Below are positions 59,655 through 64,000 of a stretch of DNA of 64,000 nt, one piece after another. The translations under genes and the position numbers were made by a program. The notes beneath the pieces were generated by a model. It searched no databases, had not been told where the DNA came from, and saw only the letters and a program-made list of their open reading frames with translations. Every line of letters begins with the position of its first letter. Position 1 is the first letter of the stretch. This DNA is from Pleomorphomonas sp. (GTDB taxonomy: Bacteria > Pseudomonadota > Alphaproteobacteria > Rhizobiales > Pleomorphomonadaceae), in NCBI GenBank assembly GCA_029976075.1, contig JARKNW010000145.1, positions 62,001 to 126,000 of the forward strand, in the 5' to 3' direction.

Positions 59655-59793
59655 CTCTAGAAAATGAGATGTCGGCATGATGATGTCTGGGATACAAACC
59701 GGCTTGCTCCTCGTTCCGTACTGAGGCAATCAGAGTAATGGTCTTCAATCCGGCCTCAGAGTGAACAGGGATCGCAAAATCCTCCCATCGGCG
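59644..59793 (-). pseudogene. Possible gene remnant running into the IS right end
   Basis: On the minus strand a frame of about 49 codons, bounded upstream by TGA, reads protein-like sequence (RWEDFAIPVHSEAGLKTITL, then IASVRNEEQAGLYPR and HHHADISFSRVS). It ends at a TAG inside the IS inverted repeat. It has no start codon and no continuation on the other side of the IS, so it is best seen as a fragment of a gene damaged at the insertion or deletion point. I do not recognise the family. Confidence 0.35.
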
Positions 59794-59804
59794 TCAAAGA
59801 TATA

Positions 59805-60749
59805 ATGGTTATGCGAAAATATATCCTTCCAATCAAGGCTGTCGTCGTAGTATTATTAATATTCTTCATTGAGAAAAATGTAAATATTGAGAACATATAC
59901 ACGCAGATAAGCAAGATAAAAGTGTGTCTATTTCTCTTTGCGACCACATTGGTTTTAGTTCAGTTTTTTCTGGCTGCCGCGCGATGGAGCGTCGTGACCA
60001 ATGCGATCGGCTTTCGGCTGCCGTTTCGCGATGCTGTCGTGGGTTATTTGGGGGCAGCCTTTTTTAGCCTCGCACTGCCGTCCACCATTGGCGGAGATGC
60101 GTTCCGCGTTTTGCTTTCGACCAGACATAGCCCGAACGTCGGACAGGCTACTGTCGGGGTAGTTATCGACCGTGCCTTTGGATTGCTGACCCTCGCGTTA
60201 TTGTCCTTATATGGCGCAACAAGATTGTGGAGTATCCCAGCAGCCAAGACAACCGGCATCGCTGTTGCCTTAACAGCGGCGGCGCTTATCGCAGGGGCTC
60301 TTGTTGCTGGGCTTTTATCAGCATTTTTCCCAAGGCTTCTAACATGGAGGCTAGGACAGCCGCTCTACTGGCTGTCCGATGGTTTTGTACGAGCTGCCAA
60401 AACCAGACGCTCTGCCGGCCTAATTTTTCTCTACTCCCTAGCAGGCCACATGCTAACCGTCTTAGCGTTTATGTGGCTTGCCGCAAGCCTAGGGTTCGAA
60501 CTTAATCTTCAAGACGCAATGACGATACTGCCAGTAATACTACTTAGTGCTGCGATCCCGTTGTCAATCAACGGATGGGGTATCCGCGAAAGCGTGAGCA
60601 TTCTCGTCATGGGACATCTGGGCTATGGCGCGGATGAAGCGCTGGCGGTCTCGCTTCTATTTGGCCTTTCGCTTTTACTAGTCGGGTTTTTTGGCGGACT
60701 CGTTTGGCTTTCTGACACTAAGAAGCCGGCTAAGTCGCGGAACGGTTAA
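59805..60749 (+). CDS. Lysylphosphatidylglycerol synthase TM-region / flippase-like membrane protein
   Basis: A 314-residue inner-membrane protein with about eight helices, of the UPF0104 (YbhN/AglD2-like) family. Recognisable family segments are AARWSVVTNAIGFRLPFRDA, LALPSTIGGDAFRVLLSTR and SINGWGIRESVSILVMGHLG. Members are thought to move or position lipid-linked glycans. The start may be the ATG at 59805 or another two codons later; the ribosome site is weak. Base composition and codons (TTA, ATA, AGA) are clearly AT-richer than upstream of the IS, and the gene opens the polysaccharide island. Confidence 0.82.
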   Translation: MVMRKYILPIKAVVVVLLIFFIEKNVNIENIYTQISKIKVCLFLFATTLVLVQFFLAAARWSVVTNAIGFRLPFRDAVVGYLGAAFFSLALPSTIGGDAFRVLLSTRHSPNVGQATVGVVIDRAFGLLTLALLSLYGATRLWSIPAAKTTGIAVALTAAALIAGALVAGLLSAFFPRLLTWRLGQPLYWLSDGFVRAAKTRRSAGLIFLYSLAGHMLTVLAFMWLAASLGFELNLQDAMTILPVILLSAAIPLSINGWGIRESVSILVMGHLGYGADEALAVSLLFGLSLLLVGFFGGLVWLSDTKKPAKSRNG

Positions 60750-60815
60750 GAAGTGAAGCGTCACCCGTGGACACAAAGATTCTATTTGAAACTGGCATGA
60801 ACAAGCAATCCGAAG

Positions 60816-62291
60816 ATGGGAAATATTAACATGACACCGGGCAAAGCATTATCAGATCGTAAAAAGGAGATACTGACGCATAGCGACAAAGCTGCGGCGA
60901 CACGCGACGCTTGGATCAGGTCGCACCCGGGGTATTTTGACGATGACCGGCGTTACATGCGCTTTTTGATACCCGAGGGCATGCGGATACTCGACCTTAG
61001 CTGTTCGACGGGCGAGCTTCTAGCGCAACTCAAACCGTCACGCGGCGTTGGCATCGATTTGTCGCCCAAAATGATCAAGAAAGCTCGCGAAAACTACCCG
61101 CTGGATAGTCACGCTGAGTTAGAGTTCCTAGTTGGGGATGCCGAAGATCCTCGATTTCTGGAGGGAATCGAAGGACCATTCGATTTTATATTGTTGTCCG
61201 ATACAATCGGGTTCCTAGACGACATGGAGGAATCGTTAAACTACTTACATCGCCTCTGTAACGAAGAGACACGATTAGTGATTGCCTATTATTCCCACCT
61301 TTGGGAGCCCATCATCTCTCTTGCCGAGATGCTTCGCTTCCGCCCACCTCAGCCCCGCGTAAACTTCATTTCAGCAACAGATCTCGAAAATATTCTGTAT
61401 CTTGCCGATTTTGAACCGATCCGCGTCGAATGGCGGCAAATCATCCCAATGCGACTTTTTGGCTTAGGAACTATAGCAAATCGCTTTTTGGGCACGTTGC
61501 CTGTTATTCGGCAGCTTTGCCTACGCAGATATTGTGTCGCTCGCAGCCGGCTAGTTCTTAACCCCGCCAGTCTCTCGGTCAGCGTCTTAATTCCGTGCCG
61601 CAACGAAAGTGGTAACATTGAGGATGCTGTGAAGCGGCTACCTGAGTTCGGAACACATCAGGAGATTATTTTCATTGAGGGCAACTCGAGCGACGGTACA
61701 TTTGAAGAGTGTCTCCGGGTTCAGAAACAATTTTCTCAGAAAAGGGATATTAAAGTCGTAAAGCAAGAAGGACGAGGCAAGGGCGATGCCATGAGGAAAG
61801 GCTACGCAACAGCAACCGGCGACGTGCTTATGATCCTTGACGCAGATCTATCCGTTCCTCCTGAAGTCATGCCTCGTTTCTATGACGCGATCGCGTCGGG
61901 TAAGGGGGAGTTCATCAATGCTAGCCGACTGGTGTACCCTATGGAGGATAAGGCAATGCGCCCCCTTAATTTTATGGCTAATCGTATTTTCGCCTGGTTG
62001 TTTACATACTTGCTCAATCAACGCTTTACGGACACGCTTTGTGGTACCAAGGTCTTCAAAAGAACAACATACATCAAGATATCAGGGGGGCGCAGCTATT
62101 TTGGAGAGTTCGATCCATTCGGCGATTTCGATCTGATTTTTGGTGCCTCTAAGCTCAGTCTACGGATTGTGGAAATCCCTGTTCACTACAAAGCGCGTAC
62201 CTACGGAGAGCCGCAGATTTCTCGTTTCCGTGACGGCTTGCTGCTAATTCGCATGGTGTTATTTGCGTGGCGCAAACTCAAGGCGATATGA
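60816..62291 (+). CDS. Methyltransferase-glycosyltransferase family 2 fusion protein
   Basis: A 491-residue two-domain protein. Residues about 45-210 form a class I AdoMet methyltransferase (RILDLSCSTGELLAQLKP, GVGIDLSPKMIKKA). Residues about 254-490 form a GT2 glycosyltransferase of the DPM1/dolichol-phosphate-mannose type (VSVLIPCRNESGNIEDAVKR, EGNSSDGTFEE, LMILDADLSVPPEV with the metal-binding DAD, and TLCGTKVFKR). There is no membrane domain. It probably makes polyprenyl-phosphate-sugar or adds a sugar and methylates it, but the acceptor is unknown. The next gene begins three bases after the stop. Codon use is unlike that of the left part of the window. Confidence 0.85.
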   Translation: MGNINMTPGKALSDRKKEILTHSDKAAATRDAWIRSHPGYFDDDRRYMRFLIPEGMRILDLSCSTGELLAQLKPSRGVGIDLSPKMIKKARENYPLDSHAELEFLVGDAEDPRFLEGIEGPFDFILLSDTIGFLDDMEESLNYLHRLCNEETRLVIAYYSHLWEPIISLAEMLRFRPPQPRVNFISATDLENILYLADFEPIRVEWRQIIPMRLFGLGTIANRFLGTLPVIRQLCLRRYCVARSRLVLNPASLSVSVLIPCRNESGNIEDAVKRLPEFGTHQEIIFIEGNSSDGTFEECLRVQKQFSQKRDIKVVKQEGRGKGDAMRKGYATATGDVLMILDADLSVPPEVMPRFYDAIASGKGEFINASRLVYPMEDKAMRPLNFMANRIFAWLFTYLLNQRFTDTLCGTKVFKRTTYIKISGGRSYFGEFDPFGDFDLIFGASKLSLRIVEIPVHYKARTYGEPQISRFRDGLLLIRMVLFAWRKLKAI

Positions 62292-62294
62292 TAT

Positions 62295-63050
62295 ATGCTA
62301 CCTTCACACACCTCAGGTCTAGATGAGCGCCTATTGCAGCACCGTTCAGTTTGGGGGCAGAAAGAGACGCTGCGACTCATTTACCGAGACTACTATCAGC
62401 GGCTCTTTGAAGCCTGTACCAAACGAGGCCCACTTCTGGACATCGGTGGCGGGTCATCCCATGCAAAGCACTTTGCCCCTGATATCGTCACTTTAGACAT
62501 TCTGCCATTTCCGGGAATAGACGTGGTGGCTGACGCCCACGACATGCCGTTCGATGACGAGTCGTTTTGCAATATCGTGATGCTCGATGTACTGCACCAT
62601 CTAGAGCGACCTATCGACTTCCTAAAGGAGGCGGCTAGGGTCATCCAGCCTGGTGGGCGAATCGCCATGATTGAACCAGGCATTACTCCAATCTCTTGGT
62701 GGTTCTATAGATTTCTGCATCAGGAGCCAGTGATCCTGTGTCAAGATCCTTTAGAGCTCATCGAACATCGCCCAAACAAGGACCCATTCGACTCGAATCA
62801 AGCGATACCGACGCTTTTGTTTGGTAGTGCAAGGCGGCTCGCTCTACTGAATAAAGCAGTCCCAGAACTGAAGGTTTCAAGAGTGGAGTGGTTGAGCTTC
62901 GTCGTTTATCCGTTAAGCGGAGGTTTCAAGCGCTGGTGTCTGTTTCCAGCCCAGTTCGCTGTATCCGGCTTGAAGCTCGAAAACCTTGTTCCTCGCTTAT
63001 TGCGCAGGTTAATAGCTTTTCGCCTGCTTGTTGTTCTTGAAAGGCTTTAA
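62295..63050 (+). CDS. Class I SAM-dependent methyltransferase
   Basis: A 251-residue methyltransferase of the Methyltransf_11 type. Motif I is LLDIGGGSSHAKHF, motif II lies in VVADAHDMPFDDESFCNIVM, and LDVLHHLERPIDFLKEAARV with IQPGGRIAMIEPG completes the fold. The C-terminal 100 residues are hydrophobic in places (PISWWFYRFLH, WLSFVVYPLSGGF) and may contact the membrane or a lipid-linked substrate. It is translationally coupled to the fusion gene, which suggests a shared glycan product. Confidence 0.85.
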   Translation: MLPSHTSGLDERLLQHRSVWGQKETLRLIYRDYYQRLFEACTKRGPLLDIGGGSSHAKHFAPDIVTLDILPFPGIDVVADAHDMPFDDESFCNIVMLDVLHHLERPIDFLKEAARVIQPGGRIAMIEPGITPISWWFYRFLHQEPVILCQDPLELIEHRPNKDPFDSNQAIPTLLFGSARRLALLNKAVPELKVSRVEWLSFVVYPLSGGFKRWCLFPAQFAVSGLKLENLVPRLLRRLIAFRLLVVLERL

Positions 63051-63130
63051 GTAGAGAATGCTTCTCAATCACGACTAGTCTTAGAATAGCCATAGTATCC
63101 GATCACCAAATTAGGCCCTTTAGGGAGGGC

Positions 63131-64000
63131 ATGCGCGCAACGGAAGGTCTTGTATTAATGTCGCTCCGGATTCGATTGTTATTGTGCATCATTCCTGCGA
63201 TAATACTATCGACTGGCGTGGCGATGTACTTGTGCGTAAGGCCGTTCTATGCAGGCTTGCTAGGCTTTGATTATGATCCTGCTTACGCGTACTTAATGAA
63301 TGGCGTTGGCATATTACATGGGTACGCACCGCGACATGTAGACCACCCAGGCACTCCTGTGCAATTTTTGTGTGCAGGTGTGACGTTTGTTATATGGAGC
63401 ATCGCTCAGCTTGTTGACATAAACGCCGTGTCTCTAGATCTATTCGTGCAGACTAACCCGGAGTTCATTTTAAGCTGTATTAGCTTCGTGTTTTTGACGG
63501 TGCATGTGACGGCTGTTTACTATATTGGCGCTGTTGTATATCGCACCACAGATAGCCTGCAGTCGGTAGCTTTAATACAGACCTCATCACTACTATTGAA
63601 TTCATCTTTTTTTCATGTGATGTACGTGAACGGCGAGGCGGCATCCATCTGCGCTAGCCTATTTTTGCTAGGCGTTGTTTTACGAGAAACGTTCGATTCG
63701 GAACACTCCGACAATAATAGAAATCGGCACTGGATACCTTTTCTGGTGGGATTATTGTTGGCTATTGCCGTTACGTCAAAAGTGACTTTCGCACCGTATA
63801 TATTATTACTTTTTTCTATGGGAAGTTCAAAACGTATTTTGACTTCGTTTTTGTATTTTTTGGCGACAGTTCTTGTTATTTTGATTCCAGTCAGACTTAG
63901 AATTAAGCATTTTATTGAGTGGATTTATAGAATAACAGTACACAGTGGATATTACGGTACGGGGAGTCGTGGTTATGTTGATATAGCGGATCTACCTCAC
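63131..64000 (+). CDS. Membrane GT-C-like glycosyltransferase, N-terminal part
   Basis: The frame is open from the ATG at 63131 to the end of the window (290 codons), so the gene is cut. Translation gives an N-terminal helix (LLLCIIPAIILSTGVAMYLC) followed by a periplasmic-loop motif FDYDPAYAYLMNGVGILHGY and HVDHPGTPVQF. At least six further helices follow. An acidic first loop and repeated helices are typical of GT-C enzymes that use polyprenyl-phosphate sugars. AGGGAGG is only two bases before this ATG, so the ATG at 63158, ten bases behind GGAAGG, may be the real start. Confidence 0.65.
   Translation, partial: MRATEGLVLMSLRIRLLLCIIPAIILSTGVAMYLCVRPFYAGLLGFDYDPAYAYLMNGVGILHGYAPRHVDHPGTPVQFLCAGVTFVIWSIAQLVDINAVSLDLFVQTNPEFILSCISFVFLTVHVTAVYYIGAVVYRTTDSLQSVALIQTSSLLLNSSFFHVMYVNGEAASICASLFLLGVVLRETFDSEHSDNNRNRHWIPFLVGLLLAIAVTSKVTFAPYILLLFSMGSSKRILTSFLYFLATVLVILIPVRLRIKHFIEWIYRITVHSGYYGTGSRGYVDIADLPH

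Noticed and set aside
1-64000. tRNA genes, phage attachment sites or an origin of replication.
   Set aside because: No cloverleaf with a T-loop consensus, no integrase gene and no DnaA-box cluster was noticed on either strand. A covariance search could not be run.

Overview
The window reads as a chromosomal segment of a high-GC alphaproteobacterium, most likely of the order Hyphomicrobiales (Rhizobiales). The supporting signs are the radA-cvpA-purF block, a two-subunit glycyl-tRNA synthetase beta chain, ETF-ubiquinone oxidoreductase, an alphaproteobacterial class A RNase P RNA, a PdhS/PleC-like histidine kinase, a PAS_5 protein and AAAAG-GGGA-type intergenic repeats of the kind common in this group. 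I cannot name the genus from the sequence alone.

Positions 1-14.7 kb hold an almost complete reductive pyrimidine-degradation locus. It encodes dihydropyrimidine dehydrogenase (preT, cut by the window edge, and preA), a RutR-like TetR regulator, an XRE-cupin regulator, an omega-amino-acid transaminase for the final beta-alanine step, an M20 amidohydrolase (N-carbamoyl-beta-alanine step), a translationally coupled GNAT acetyltransferase, dihydropyrimidinase, and an ABC importer with a Thi5/NMT1-type binding protein that probably brings in the pyrimidine. A small methyltransferase and a divergent azoreductase/AraC pair sit inside it. A RutR-type operator (4828-4843) lies upstream of the rutR-like gene, which suggests autoregulation of the locus.

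From 14.7 to 20.7 kb there are small regulatory and envelope genes: ArsR, a transglutaminase-like cysteine protease, a tandem PilZ protein, a PAS protein, a rhomboid-fold protein that has lost both catalytic residues, a CBS protein and a 27-residue membrane peptide. They are separated by several gene-free stretches. From 20.9 to 33.5 kb are housekeeping genes: radA, cvpA, purF, an SDR, amiD, a lytic transglycosylase, rnpB, a flavodoxin-like protein, a uracil-DNA glycosylase, ETF-QO, a LuxR-type response regulator, a NUDIX hydrolase and an HD protein. From 33.7 to 46.7 kb are glyS, a SleB-type hydrolase, acuI-like and EamA genes, a striking duplicated palindromic repeat (39.4-39.7 kb), mrp/apbC, mobA, a polar amino-acid ABC system lacking its ATPase, a glycine-zipper lipoprotein, a beta-hydroxyacid dehydrogenase, and mntP preceded by a yybP-ykoY manganese riboswitch. 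From 46.9 to 58.6 kb are adhP, an MFS exporter with an XRE regulator, a very large DUF2339 membrane protein, a histidine kinase, an Lrp regulator, moaA, a peptide-type binding protein and a phosphoribosyltransferase.

An IS481-family element (58587-59654) marks a sharp break. Beyond it the sequence becomes visibly AT-richer with different codon use and carries glycan or glycolipid genes: a flippase-like membrane protein, a methyltransferase-glycosyltransferase fusion, a second methyltransferase and a membrane GT-C-like protein running off the end. This looks like a horizontally acquired surface-polysaccharide island. No tRNA gene, CRISPR array or prophage was seen.
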